Positions 26,869 through 36,233 of a DNA stretch of 55,855 bases are shown here, in pieces. The notes below the pieces were generated by a model. That model had not been told where the DNA came from and searched no databases. It saw nothing but the letters and a program-made list of their open reading frames with translations. The position numbers and the translations under genes are program-made. The DNA is taken from the NCBI RefSeq assembly GCF_028657195.3, contig NZ_JANCPR020000061.1, positions 1 through 55,855 on the forward strand, written 5' to 3'. The DNA is from Streptomyces iconiensis (GTDB lineage Bacteria > Actinomycetota > Actinomycetes > Streptomycetales > Streptomycetaceae). Within the stretch, counting starts at the first letter, position 1; each line of letters opens with the position of its first letter.

Positions 26869-28272
26869 ATGCAGACCGTCGAGCAGTTGCCCCAGCAGCC
26901 GCACCCGAGCACGGCGGAGGCTGACCGGCACCCTCCTGCGCCGGGACAGGGGACGGCGGCGGGCCCTGGGACGGGGCACCGTCTGCGCGCACTGGACGGG
27001 CTGCGTCTGGTGGCGGCCCTCGCCGTTGTCCTGCACCACATGTGTGGCATGGACGTGGTCACGCGGACCCACTGGGGAGCATCGGCACGCGAGCTGTTCC
27101 CGGGCCTGTTCATGATCGGTCACTACGGGCGCTTCGGAGTGCAGCTGTTCTTCCTGATCAGCGGCTTCGTCATCTGCATGTCCGCATGGGGGCGGTCACC
27201 CGGCCGGTTCGTCGCGGCCCGGGTGACGCGGCTCTTCCCGGCGTACTGGTTCTCCGTGGTCTTCTTCCTGGTGCTGTGGCGGCTGCTGCCCGACGGAAGC
27301 CGCACCCCGCCCAGCTACACCGACGCGCTCGCGAACCTGACGATGTTCCAAGTACCGCTCGGCGCACGCCACATGGCGGGGATCTACTGGACGCTCTGGG
27401 CTGAACTGTGCTTCTACGTGCTCTTCCTGCTGGTGCTGCGGGCCGGTCTGGACCGCCGGAGAGCCACCGCCTTCTGCTGGCTGTGGCTCCTGGCGAGCGT
27501 GCTGGCGCAGCGGGCGGGCGGAGGGGGCGCGCAGCTGCCCCTGGTGGACGTGTTCGCACCGACCATCACGGCGCCCCTGTTCGTGGGCGGTATCGCGATG
27601 TACCTGATGTACCGCTTCGGTCCCGACCTGCGACTGTGGGGGCTCCTGGGCGCCGACTGGCTGGTGATGCAGCACGACCTGGTCACCTCGCTGGCAGCCG
27701 GGCGTGACAGGCCCTTCCTGACGTGGCAGCCCTATGTGGCGCTCATCATCGTGACGGCCTGCTACCTGCTGATGCTGGCCGTCGCGCTGCACAGGCTGGA
27801 CCGGGTGCGGTGGGTGTGGCTGACGGCGGCCGGCAACCTGACGTACCCGCTCTACCTGATCCACGAGGAGCTGGGCTGGGCCCTGGTCCGCACCCTGCGC
27901 GAGCACCTGGGCCCCTACCCCACGCTGGCCGCCACCCTGACCGCCGTACTGCTCGCCGCCTGGGCCGTGCACCGCTGGGTGGAGAGACCGCTGGCCGGGC
28001 TGCTGCGCCGCCGGCTCAGAAGGGAGGCCGACGACCGGGAGGCCGGCCAGGAGACCGGCCAGGACGCACGGCCAGGAGACCCCGGCACGGGCGAACGGAC
28101 CGCCACGGATACGACGCCGCACGCGAGAACCACGACGCCGCACGCGAAAGCAGAGGCCGAGGCGGAGGCGGAGGCCGACCGGGAGTGTGAGCGTCAGGGA
28201 GCCGCCCCCGAGCCCGGTGAGCGCCAGGAGTCGGTTCAGCTCAGGAAGCCGTCGAGCACGCCCGCCGTGTAG
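26869..28272 (+). CDS. Membrane acyltransferase family 3
   Basis: 467 residues with about ten membrane helices. The family opening is present, LRALDGLRLVAALAVVLHHM with the catalytic His pair, then FGVQLFFLISGFVI, RVTRLFPAYWFSV and, near the end, YPLYLIHEELGW. Such enzymes transfer an acyl group, most often acetyl, to a sugar hydroxyl of a surface polymer. The C-terminal 90 residues after the last helix are charged and low complexity (Asp/Glu/Ala). Start chosen at the ATG behind GAAGGG; an ATG five codons upstream is possible. It is the only plus-strand gene in a 14-kb minus-strand block, and its last 37 bases overlap the end of the convergent glycosyltransferase gene. Confidence 0.88.
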   Translation: MQTVEQLPQQPHPSTAEADRHPPAPGQGTAAGPGTGHRLRALDGLRLVAALAVVLHHMCGMDVVTRTHWGASARELFPGLFMIGHYGRFGVQLFFLISGFVICMSAWGRSPGRFVAARVTRLFPAYWFSVVFFLVLWRLLPDGSRTPPSYTDALANLTMFQVPLGARHMAGIYWTLWAELCFYVLFLLVLRAGLDRRRATAFCWLWLLASVLAQRAGGGGAQLPLVDVFAPTITAPLFVGGIAMYLMYRFGPDLRLWGLLGADWLVMQHDLVTSLAAGRDRPFLTWQPYVALIIVTACYLLMLAVALHRLDRVRWVWLTAAGNLTYPLYLIHEELGWALVRTLREHLGPYPTLAATLTAVLLAAWAVHRWVERPLAGLLRRRLRREADDREAGQETGQDARPGDPGTGERTATDTTPHARTTTPHAKAEAEAEAEADRECERQGAAPEPGERQESVQLRKPSSTPAV

Positions 28273-30893
28273 CGCCCGTCGTGGTAGGTCCGTACGTACT
28301 CCACGGACTCAAGGCCCGTACGGGCCGCCTGCGCCCGGTCGTCCAAGAGGCTCTCCAGGGCAGGACGGAGCGTGTCCGGCGTCGCGTTGACGATGGGCGG
28401 TACGGCGCCGACGTCCTTGTGCACCTGCTCGTCCAGGAAGGCGACAACGGGCTTGCCCGCCGCCATCCCCTCGCACGCGAACGTGCCATAGGTGCCGATC
28501 GCGAACTGGTCGACCACGATGTCCGCCTCCCGCACCAGCTCCCGCATCCCCGCCCAGGGCAGCCCCTCGGCCAGCCGGAACTCGATCACGCCCGCCCTGT
28601 CCAGCTCTTCCAGCACGGGCATCACGCTCTCGGTGCCCTTCGTCCAGCGCCGTGAGGGCGCGTGTACGACGACGGGGCGGGCGCGCTCCATCGCGGGGCG
28701 CCCGCAGGCCCAGCCCTCGACGTCGACCACCAGGGGCGCCCAGCGGGCACCCGGCAGGTCGGTGAGCAGGTCGGGTGTCGTGGCGAACAGCGGAAGGCCG
28801 CTCTCGGCCGCGACGCGCCTGTTGCGCGCACTGTTGCGCGTCAGTACCGCGAGGGCGTCCTCGGGCGCCGCGTGGAAGAGCGAGTGCCCGTAGCGCTCCA
28901 TGTGCCGCTGCGGGTCCCGTACGTCGCTGCCGTGCGCGAGCAGCGCCACCCGCAGCCCGGCCCCGGTGAGCGCGGGCAGATCGTTCTCGATGTGCTGCCC
29001 GTTGAGCCAGCCGAAGGCGGGGGTGAAGGCGTCGGCGAGATAGTGCGTGTAGGCGCCGAGCGCCCTGTTGACGCGGTCGAGCTTGATGTCCCGGCCGCCC
29101 AACTGGCCCCGCGGGATGCGGACATCGGCCGGGTAGCCGGTGAGCGGGCTGGCGCTGGTGTGCATGGTGACCTCCGCCGACACGTCCGGCCGCGCCCGGC
29201 ACACCGCACGCGCGAACCCGGAGAGCTGCCCCGCGTAGTTGGCGCACCCCAGGCCGAGGCGTACGCGCGTCTGCGCCGCCTCCCCCTGCTCGGGGATGGG
29301 GCGCCAGTCGGGGACGGTGACACCGGCCGCGCCCGCCCGCGTGTCCCGTGCGCCGGCCCCGGGCCAGGGGATGTCGCGCGGCGTGAGGCCGGCGGCGCCG
29401 GGGCCCGCGAGACGCTCGTAGAGGCGCAGCAGCCCGGCCGACTGGCGCTCCCAGGAGAGTTCGTCCCTGAGCGCCTCCGTGATGTTCCTGGCGAGCTTTC
29501 CGCGCTGCTCCAGAGCGAGCCGTACGGCGTCCGTCAGCGCCTCCGCGTCCCCCGACGGGTACACGGTGCCGATCCCGTGCTCCTGTACGAAGGCGCGCAC
29601 GGTCCGCACGTCGCTGGTGACGAGCGGCAGTCCGGCGTGCAGGTACTCGGCGGCCTTGGTGGGCAGTGAGATCTCGCAGTTGGGCACGTGCCGGAAGCAG
29701 ATCAGCCCCAGATCGGCGGAGGACAGGTAGTCGGGCACCTGCTCCTGCGGCACATACGGCACCACATGCACGCGCTCACGCACTCCCGCCTTGGCCGCGG
29801 TGTCCAGCAGCGCGCGCAGGGACGGGTTCCGCTCGCCGTCGCACACCAGCGCCAAGTGCACACCGGGCAGTCCCGTGAGCGCCTCGACTGCGGTGTCCAG
29901 GCCGCGTTCGGGCCCGATCCACCCCGCGTAGACGAGCAGCCGCTCCTCGCGGCCCAGTCCGCACGCCGTACGGACGGAAGCGCCCCCGCACGGCCCGGCG
30001 CCGACCGCCTCGCGCACCGGTGCGTTACGGACCACCAAAGGCGTCTCGGGCAGCGTGTGCGCCTCGCGCAGGATGTCCGCCAGCTCGCCTGAGACGGTGA
30101 CCACGGCGTCTGCGCGACCGATGTACTCCGCCTCGACGCCCGCGAGCGCCGAGTTCCGCGCGGCGTCGGACCACTCGGGGCCCGCGACGAGTTCGTGCGC
30201 GTCGTAGAGCCAGGAGGTACGCAGCCCGCGCGCACGCAGCCGCCCCGCGCTCCGCGCCGCCACGGCGATCATGCAGGGCTCGTTGGCGTGGATGACGTCG
30301 GGCCGGATCTCCTCGATGACCGGCCCGTACGCCAGGTCCAGGTCGAGCAGCGCGGGCCACTGGGTGCGCCAGTTGCGCGCCGGGCCGCTCCGCGCGGCAT
30401 GCGCCGCGTCCGCAGCGCCGCGTGCGCGTTCCATCCGGTAGAGCTTCATCCGGCCGCGGTAGGCGTATCTGCCCAGCCGGACCCAGCTTTTGAGCGCCCG
30501 CACGCGCAGCCGCCCGGCGAGCCGGGGCGAGGGGGAAGCCGACAGGCCGACGAGCGCGGTGCGTTCGCGCACCCACGCCGTGTGTGCCGCGCGGGTCCTG
30601 GCGACGGCGCGGTCGTCGGCGAGACCCCAGCGCGCCAGCCGCGCGAGGGCGCCCCGTGCGGCCCTGTGGCGGGCGCGGGAGCGTTCCTGCATCTCCGTGC
30701 CCACGGGGACCTTCACGACCGTCACACCGCCCCGTGTGTACGTCTCACGCCGCGCCGACCCCGCGCGCCCCACGAGGGTGACGTCCCATCCGGCTCTGGC
30801 GGCTGCTACGGCGGTCTTCTCGACGCGTGAATCACCCGAGATTCCATTCCCGACAATCACAGCCAGGCGCGGACGGGTCACGGAATTCGCCAT
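28236..30893 (-). CDS. Two-domain glycosyltransferase (tandem GT-B domains), paralogue B
   Basis: 885 residues, about twice a normal GT4. The N-terminal half is a GT4: LAVIVGNGISGDSRVEKTA, PDVIHANEPCMIAVAARS, SWLYDAHELV, LLVYAGWIGPERGLDTAVEAL and CEISLPTKAAEYLHAGLPLV. From about residue 540 a second GT-B-like part follows: RLGLGCANYAGQLSGFARAV, LLAHGSDVRDPQRHMERYG, VVVHAPSRRWTKGTE and GTYGTFACEGMAAGKPVVAF. The protein could therefore add two sugars in succession, though one half may be a non-catalytic acceptor-binding domain. The ATG at 30893 has GAGGAG in front. It is a close paralogue of the next upstream gene, 107 bp away. Donors unknown; the neighbouring uronic acid pathway is a candidate source. 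Confidence 0.85.
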   Translation of the reverse strand: MANSVTRPRLAVIVGNGISGDSRVEKTAVAAARAGWDVTLVGRAGSARRETYTRGGVTVVKVPVGTEMQERSRARHRAARGALARLARWGLADDRAVARTRAAHTAWVRERTALVGLSASPSPRLAGRLRVRALKSWVRLGRYAYRGRMKLYRMERARGAADAAHAARSGPARNWRTQWPALLDLDLAYGPVIEEIRPDVIHANEPCMIAVAARSAGRLRARGLRTSWLYDAHELVAGPEWSDAARNSALAGVEAEYIGRADAVVTVSGELADILREAHTLPETPLVVRNAPVREAVGAGPCGGASVRTACGLGREERLLVYAGWIGPERGLDTAVEALTGLPGVHLALVCDGERNPSLRALLDTAAKAGVRERVHVVPYVPQEQVPDYLSSADLGLICFRHVPNCEISLPTKAAEYLHAGLPLVTSDVRTVRAFVQEHGIGTVYPSGDAEALTDAVRLALEQRGKLARNITEALRDELSWERQSAGLLRLYERLAGPGAAGLTPRDIPWPGAGARDTRAGAAGVTVPDWRPIPEQGEAAQTRVRLGLGCANYAGQLSGFARAVCRARPDVSAEVTMHTSASPLTGYPADVRIPRGQLGGRDIKLDRVNRALGAYTHYLADAFTPAFGWLNGQHIENDLPALTGAGLRVALLAHGSDVRDPQRHMERYGHSLFHAAPEDALAVLTRNSARNRRVAAESGLPLFATTPDLLTDLPGARWAPLVVDVEGWACGRPAMERARPVVVHAPSRRWTKGTESVMPVLEELDRAGVIEFRLAEGLPWAGMRELVREADIVVDQFAIGTYGTFACEGMAAGKPVVAFLDEQVHKDVGAVPPIVNATPDTLRPALESLLDDRAQAARTGLESVEYVRTYHDGRYTAGVLDGFLS

Positions 30894-31000
30894 ACGGAAA
30901 TCTCCTCGGGACGCGGCGCGGCCATGGGCCGGCGCCAATGTCTCCTTCTGGAGAATTCACCTTGGCAGAGAGTCTGTGGCAGAGAAAGGAACGTCCCCGG

Positions 31001-33685
31001 TCAGCGCAGAAATCCATCCAGCACACCGACCGTATAGCCGCCGTCGTGATAGGTGCGCACATATTCGACGGATTCCCTGGCCGTACGTACCGCGAATTCA
31101 CGGTCGTCGAGGAGTGATTCCAGCGCGGGGCGGAGCGTGCGCGCTGTCGCGCTGACGATCGGCGGTGTGATGCCGACCGCGCGGTGCACACGTTCGTCCA
31201 GGAAGGCGACCACGGGCTTGCCCGCCGCCATCCCCTCGCACGCGAACGTGCCGTAGGTGCCGACGGCGAACTGGTCGATGACGATGTCCGCCTCCTTGAC
31301 CAGCTCCCTGACCCGCGCCCAGGGCACACCTGTCGCCATCCGGAAGTCGATGACGCCGCGCCTGTCCATCTCCTCCAGGAGCGGCACCACCTTCTCGGTG
31401 CCCTTGGTCCAGCGCTTGGACGGCGCGTGCACGACGACCGGCCGGGCGCGCTCCATGACCGGTTCCGGGCAGGCCCATGCCTCGACGTCGACCACCAGTG
31501 GCACCCAGTGGGCGCCCGGCAGGTCGTCCAGCAGGTCGGGAGTGGTCACGAACCTGGGCAGCCCGCTCTCGGCGGCCATCCGCCTGTTGCGCGCGGTCTT
31601 GTTGACGAGGGTCTTGAGGACGGCGGCGTCGGCCGAGTGGAAATGGGAGTGCTCGTAGCGCTCCATGTGCCGCTTGGGGTCGCGCACGTCGCTGCCGTGT
31701 GCGAGCAGCGCCACCTTGATCCCGGCCGACTGAAGAGAGGGCAGGTCGTCCTGGATGTGACCGCCGTTGAGCCGCCCGAGCGCCGGTGTGAAGGAGTCGG
31801 CGATGTAGTGCGTGTACGAGCCGAGGACGCGCCGGGCCCTGTCGAGCTGGAAGCCGAGTTCGCCCGTGCGCTCGCCGACCGTGTAGATGTCGGCCGGGTA
31901 GATGACGCTGGTGTCGTGCGTCTGCATCACGACCTCGGCCGACAGGTCCTCGCGCCGGTCGCACAGGGCGCGCGCGAACCCGGCGAGCTGCCCTGCCGAG
32001 TTGGCGCAGCCCATGCCCAGCCGTACGGGCGTGCTCTCCAGGGAGCGCCATCCCGGCAGCGCCGGGGCAGCCGTCCTGCCCTGCCCCGCTGGGGCGACAC
32101 CGGGCTGCTCGGAGACGGACCAGGGCACGTCCCTGGGCGCGAGCCGGGAGGTGACCTCGGGCCCGGCGAGGCCCTCGTAGAGAGCGAGCAGCCCGGCGGA
32201 CTGGCGCTCCCAGGACAGTTCGGTGAGCAGCCGTTCGGTGATGCGCGAGGCGAGGGTGCCGCGCTGGGCGAGGCCGCGCTGTACGGCAGCGACGAAGGAC
32301 GCCGCGTCACCGGAGACGAACACCTCGCCCACGCCGGTGCGTTCGACGAAGTTGCGCAGGGTGCGCACACCACTGGTGACCATGGGCAGCCCCGCGTGCA
32401 GGTACTCGGCGGCCTTGGTGGGCAGCGAGATCTCGCAGTTGGGCACATGGTGGAAGCAGATCAGCCCGAGGTCGGCCGAGGACAAGTAGTCGGGCACCTG
32501 CTCCTGCGGCACATACGGCACCACATGTACGCGTTCGCGCACACCGAGGCGTTCCGCCAGCGAGAGCAGCCCTTGTAGTGTCGCGTTCCGTTTCGCCCCT
32601 GCCACGAGTGCCAGGTGCGCGTGCGGAAGTTCGGCCAGTCCCTCGACTGCGGTGTCCAGGCCGCGTTCGGGCCCGATCCACCCCGCGTACACGAGGAGCG
32701 GCACGTCCTGGCTCAGCCCGCACGCCTCGCGGACCGAGACGCCCTCTCCCCGGGTGACGGCCTCCCGTACGGGCGCGTTGGCGACCACCAGGGGGTCGAC
32801 GGGCAGCCCGTACGCCTCGCGCAGGATGCCGGCCAGCTCCTCGGAGACGGTGACCACGGCGTCGGCACGGCCCACGAACTCGGCCTCCACGCCGGGGAAG
32901 GCGGAGCGGCGCAGCGCGTCGGGCCACTCGATGCCGCGCACGTATTCGTGCGCGTCGTAGAGCCAGGAGGTGCGCACTCCGCGCGCCCTCAGCCGCGCTG
33001 CCGACCGCGCCCCCACGGCGATCATGGTGATGTCGTTGGCGTGGATGACGTCCGGGCCGATCTCCTCGATGACCGGGCCGAAAGCCAGGTCCATGTCGAC
33101 GAGTTCGGGCCAGTCGGCACGCCAGTCCCCGGTCGGCTGCGGCTCGCCCGTGCGGGCGCGCTCCCACCGGTAGAGCTTTCCGCGCCCCTGGTGCGCGTAT
33201 CTGCGCAGCCGTACCCAGCCCTTGAGCGACTCGCGGGCCACGGTGGTCCTGAGTCCGCCGTCCCCCTCGGACAGCCAGCCGATACGGGCCGTGTGCTCCC
33301 GTACCCAGGCGGCGTGCGAGGAACGGGCGCGCGCCCAGGCACCGTCGTCGGGCAGCCCCCACTGGGTGATCTGGTTGCGCAGCCCGGGGCGGCGGCGCGC
33401 GGCGTTGACAACGGCCCGCATGTGCGCGGAGACGGGCACCTTGATGACGGTGACGGGCCCGAGCGTGTACTCCTCGCGGTGCTTGGAGGGGCTGCGGCCC
33501 ACCAGCGTCACGTCCCAGCCCGCACGGGCCGCCGCCACGGCGGTCTTCTGGACGCGCGAGTCACCCGTGATGGTGTTCCCCACGACGACGGCGACCCGTG
33601 GCCTGGAGCGGTGCGAGGAGTGCGAGGAGTGCGAGGTGTGCGAGGTGTGCGGGGAGGCTGCCGCGCGGATACCGGCCCCGCTCAT
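31001..33685 (-). CDS. Two-domain glycosyltransferase (tandem GT-B domains), paralogue A
   Basis: 894 residues, same two-part build as the downstream paralogue: GT4 half (VAVVVGNTITGDSRVQKTA, DVIHANDITMIAVGARS, LLVYAGWIGPERGLDTAVEG, CEISLPTKAAEYLHAGLPMV) and, from about 552, a second half (RLGMGCANSAGQLAGFARAL, LLAHGSDVRDPKRHMERYE, VVVHAPSKRWTKGTEKVVPL, GTYGTFACEGMAAGKPVVAF). The N-terminus carries a Ser-His repeat (SHTSHTSHSSHSSH, about 14-27) encoded by a 9-bp tandem repeat. The ATG overlaps the stop of the Gfo/Idh/MocA gene (ATGA), so it is coupled to the WbpB-WbpE pair, suggesting that at least one domain uses the product of that pathway (inference). Confidence 0.86.
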   Translation of the reverse strand: MSGAGIRAAASPHTSHTSHSSHSSHRSRPRVAVVVGNTITGDSRVQKTAVAAARAGWDVTLVGRSPSKHREEYTLGPVTVIKVPVSAHMRAVVNAARRRPGLRNQITQWGLPDDGAWARARSSHAAWVREHTARIGWLSEGDGGLRTTVARESLKGWVRLRRYAHQGRGKLYRWERARTGEPQPTGDWRADWPELVDMDLAFGPVIEEIGPDVIHANDITMIAVGARSAARLRARGVRTSWLYDAHEYVRGIEWPDALRRSAFPGVEAEFVGRADAVVTVSEELAGILREAYGLPVDPLVVANAPVREAVTRGEGVSVREACGLSQDVPLLVYAGWIGPERGLDTAVEGLAELPHAHLALVAGAKRNATLQGLLSLAERLGVRERVHVVPYVPQEQVPDYLSSADLGLICFHHVPNCEISLPTKAAEYLHAGLPMVTSGVRTLRNFVERTGVGEVFVSGDAASFVAAVQRGLAQRGTLASRITERLLTELSWERQSAGLLALYEGLAGPEVTSRLAPRDVPWSVSEQPGVAPAGQGRTAAPALPGWRSLESTPVRLGMGCANSAGQLAGFARALCDRREDLSAEVVMQTHDTSVIYPADIYTVGERTGELGFQLDRARRVLGSYTHYIADSFTPALGRLNGGHIQDDLPSLQSAGIKVALLAHGSDVRDPKRHMERYEHSHFHSADAAVLKTLVNKTARNRRMAAESGLPRFVTTPDLLDDLPGAHWVPLVVDVEAWACPEPVMERARPVVVHAPSKRWTKGTEKVVPLLEEMDRRGVIDFRMATGVPWARVRELVKEADIVIDQFAVGTYGTFACEGMAAGKPVVAFLDERVHRAVGITPPIVSATARTLRPALESLLDDREFAVRTARESVEYVRTYHDGGYTVGVLDGFLR

Positions 33686-34755
33686 ACGGTGTGCTCCCGG
33701 GTGAGCGCTCCCGCGGGTACGGCGGTCCCGGAGCTGATCACGGTGGGGGCGACCGGCACCGGGGTCGTCATGCCGCGCACACCGGTGGTCTGGCGTGCGG
33801 CCTCCAGTACGGCGGCCGAGACCTCAACGGTCCGCAGTCCCTCGCGAACGGTGACGATCTCGCTGGGCTCGCCCAGTACGGCGTCGCGGAACCGCTCGTG
33901 CTCGACCACCAGTGGCTCCCGCTTGGGGAACGCGTAGCGCACCGTGTCGCCCTCTGCGACACCCCGGAAGGCGCGCAGCGCCTCCCATTCGGTGGCTACG
34001 GCACCGTTGGCGTGGAAGCTCAGGTCGGCGGTGAGGGTGTCGGCGACGAAGCAGCCCCGCTCGCCCGTGACGGCGGCGAAACGCTCCTTGAGCGGGCTGA
34101 GCCAGTTGACGAGGTGGCTGACCATGGTGCCGTCGGTGAGCGAGCCGACCACGGCGACCATGTCCTCGTGCTCCCGGCCGCTCTTGGAGAGCGTGCGCGC
34201 CGACAGCGAGGCGTACGGATGCCCGGTGATCCAGCTGGTCAGGTCGATGTCGTGGGTGGCCAGGTCCTTGACCACACCCACGTCGGCGATGCGGTGCGGA
34301 AAGGGCCCCTGGCGCCGGGTGACGACCTGGAAGACCTCACCCAGCTCGCCCGCCTCAAGGCGCGAACGCAGCTGCTGGAGCGCCGGGTTGAAGCGCTCGA
34401 TGTGTCCGACGCCCGCGACGAGCCCGCGTTCCTCGAAGGCGTCCACCAACCGGCGTGCCGCCTCGGCCGAGTGCGCCAGTGGCTTCTCGATGAGCGCGCA
34501 CACCCCGCTCTCGGCGAGATGCAGCCCGACGTCCTCATGGAACGCCGTGGGGCAGGCGACCACCACATAGTCGACACCGCGCGCGAGGAGCGCGTCGACA
34601 TCCGGCAGCGCGGCGGCCCCGCGCAGGCAGCCGTGCGGGTCACCCGCCGGGTCGACGGCGCCGACGAACGTGACGCCCTCAAGCCCGGACAGGATGCGCG
34701 CGTGGTTGCGGCCCATGGCGCCCAGGCCGATGAGTCCCGCCCTGAGCGCCGTCAT
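33682..34755 (-). CDS. Gfo/Idh/MocA oxidoreductase, WbpB-like UDP-N-acetylglucosaminuronate 3-dehydrogenase candidate
   Basis: 357 residues. Seen: NAD site GLIGLGAMGRNHARIL, the family EKP motif in ALIEKPLAHS (Glu90-Lys91-Pro92), GHIERFNPAL (118-126) and KDLATHDIDLTSWI. The GHIERFNP and H-DID patterns are typical of the subgroup that oxidises C3 of UDP-GlcNAc uronic acid before amination. It overlaps the aminotransferase gene upstream (ATGA) and the glycosyltransferase gene downstream (ATGA), so all three are coupled. The expected next step is PLP-dependent transamination by that neighbour. Substrate assignment rests on this context and on subgroup motifs; other 3-keto-sugar reactions are possible. 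Confidence 0.85.
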   Translation of the reverse strand: MTALRAGLIGLGAMGRNHARILSGLEGVTFVGAVDPAGDPHGCLRGAAALPDVDALLARGVDYVVVACPTAFHEDVGLHLAESGVCALIEKPLAHSAEAARRLVDAFEERGLVAGVGHIERFNPALQQLRSRLEAGELGEVFQVVTRRQGPFPHRIADVGVVKDLATHDIDLTSWITGHPYASLSARTLSKSGREHEDMVAVVGSLTDGTMVSHLVNWLSPLKERFAAVTGERGCFVADTLTADLSFHANGAVATEWEALRAFRGVAEGDTVRYAFPKREPLVVEHERFRDAVLGEPSEIVTVREGLRTVEVSAAVLEAARQTTGVRGMTTPVPVAPTVISSGTAVPAGALTREHTV

Positions 34756-35867
34756 CGCCCCACCCCCGCGCTCAGTGCCGCGCTGTTGACGGCGGCCACG
34801 ATCAGATCCAGGTCGGAGGAGGTCAGCGAGGGGTGCACCGGCAGGGACAGCACCTCGGCCGACGCCTGTTCCGTCAGCGGCAGACAGGCCCCGGCGTGCG
34901 CGTACGGCTTGAGCCTGTGGATGGGCGTCGGGTAGTAGACGGCGCAGCCGACGCCGTTCGCCTCCAACTCCCGCTGCACCGCGTCCCGTACGGCGGCGCC
35001 ACCGGGCACACGCACGGTGTACTGGTGGTAGACGTGCCGCGCTCCGTCGGCCACGGGCGGGACCACGAGCCCGGTGATGCCCGCGTCGAGCACCTTGGCG
35101 TTCGCCCTGCGCTGTTGCGTCCAGCCCGCCAGCCGCTCCAACTGGACGCGCCCGATGGCAGCCGCCACGTCGGTCATCCGCATGTTGGCGCCGACGATCT
35201 CGTGCTCGTAGCGCTGTTCCATGCCCTGGTTGCGGAGCAGCCGCAGAGTGCGTGCCTGTGCCGCGTCCGGGACGACGACCATGCCGCCCTCCAGGGCGTG
35301 CATGTTCTTGGTCGGATAGAAGCTGAAGCAGGCCGCGTCGCCGAAGGCGCCCACAGGGCGCCCGTGCAGCGCCGCCGAGTGCGCCTGGCAGGCGTCCTCG
35401 ACGAGGGCCAGCCCATGCCGCTGCGCGAGCTGTGTGAGGCGTCCCATGGGCGCCGGGTGACCGTAGAGGTGCACGGGCATCAGCGCGGCCGTACGGGGCC
35501 CGACTGCTTCGGCGGCGGCGTCGGGGTCGAGGCAGAAGGTGTCCGGGTCGATCTCGGCGAAGACCGGCTCGGCGCCGACGAGGCGTACGGCGTTGGCGCT
35601 CGCGGCGAACGAGAAGGAGGGCACGATCACTTCGTCGCCGGGCCCGATACCGAGCGCGAGCAGCGCCAGGTGGAGCGCCGAGGTGCCCGAGTTCACGGCG
35701 ACGCAGGTGCGCCCCTCGACGAGTGCGCCGAACTCCTCCTCGAACGCCGCCACTTCAGGGCCCTGCACCACAAGGCCGCCGCGCAGCACCCGTACGGCGG
35801 CGTCGACCTCCTCGTCGCCGATCACTGGCTTCGCAGCCGGAATCATGTCTTTTCGCAGCCCTTGCAT
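34752..35867 (-). CDS. DegT/DnrJ/EryC1/StrS sugar aminotransferase, WbpE-like
   Basis: 371-residue PLP enzyme. Seen: MIPAAKPVIGDEEVDAAVRV, VNSGTSALHLAL (cofactor phosphate site), VEDACQAHSA with the PLP-ring Asp, the Schiff-base Lys187 in CFSFYPTKNMHALEGG, and RNQGMEQRYEHEIVGANMRM. It should transfer an amino group from glutamate to the 3-keto group of a UDP-sugar, following the Gfo/Idh/MocA enzyme encoded next. I set the start at an ATG preceded by CCGGAGGGG; the internal ATG of MIPAAKP seven codons later is also possible. The upstream 366-bp gap before the acetyltransferase gene may carry its own promoter. Confidence 0.88.
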   Translation of the reverse strand: MQGLRKDMIPAAKPVIGDEEVDAAVRVLRGGLVVQGPEVAAFEEEFGALVEGRTCVAVNSGTSALHLALLALGIGPGDEVIVPSFSFAASANAVRLVGAEPVFAEIDPDTFCLDPDAAAEAVGPRTAALMPVHLYGHPAPMGRLTQLAQRHGLALVEDACQAHSAALHGRPVGAFGDAACFSFYPTKNMHALEGGMVVVPDAAQARTLRLLRNQGMEQRYEHEIVGANMRMTDVAAAIGRVQLERLAGWTQQRRANAKVLDAGITGLVVPPVADGARHVYHQYTVRVPGGAAVRDAVQRELEANGVGCAVYYPTPIHRLKPYAHAGACLPLTEQASAEVLSLPVHPSLTSSDLDLIVAAVNSAALSAGVGR

Positions 35868-36233
35868 GGCGGAATGCCCCTCCGGAGTCCCCCGGCAGAT
35901 TCGCCCTATGTGGTCCCGCATCCGGCGGCGAAGTTGCACTCCGGGCCTACGATTCGCCCATAGGGCGCACACGGATGCCGCCGTACGGGGGCATCACCGG
36001 TGAGCCGACCTGACGGACCGCGCGGAGGCGGCTCGGGCCCCGCGGAGGCGGCTCGGGAGCATGGGGCTCGCTCGCATTGCGGGGGATCGTCCGCTCGCAC
36101 CGCGCGGAGGCGGCATCCGTCAGCGCGGGCGCGGCAGACGTGCCGGGCGCCTCATAGGTCATGGGTCACTGTCACGGGCCACAGGGCTCGCGGGGGCGGC
36201 AGCGCGGCCCGCGTGCCGTCAGTCCGCGTGCCG
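35868..36233. other. Gap between WbpD-like and WbpE-like genes, with repeats and hairpins
   Basis: No gene is seen in these 366 bp. Present are the palindromes CGCCCATAGGGCG (35955-35967) and TCACCGGTGA (35994-36003), a 22-nt hairpin with one mismatch (35974-35995), three copies of CGCGGAGGCGGC between about 36019 and 36115, and a short direct repeat GTGCCGTCAGTCCGC near 36216-36241. The gap could hold a terminator for the acetyltransferase gene and a promoter for the aminotransferase operon, but neither is proven. Confidence 0.45.

Noticed and set aside
28236..33685. The two giant glycosyltransferases as accidental fusions of separate genes
   Set aside because: Both paralogues have the same two-part build with continuous frames, so the fusion predates their duplication.
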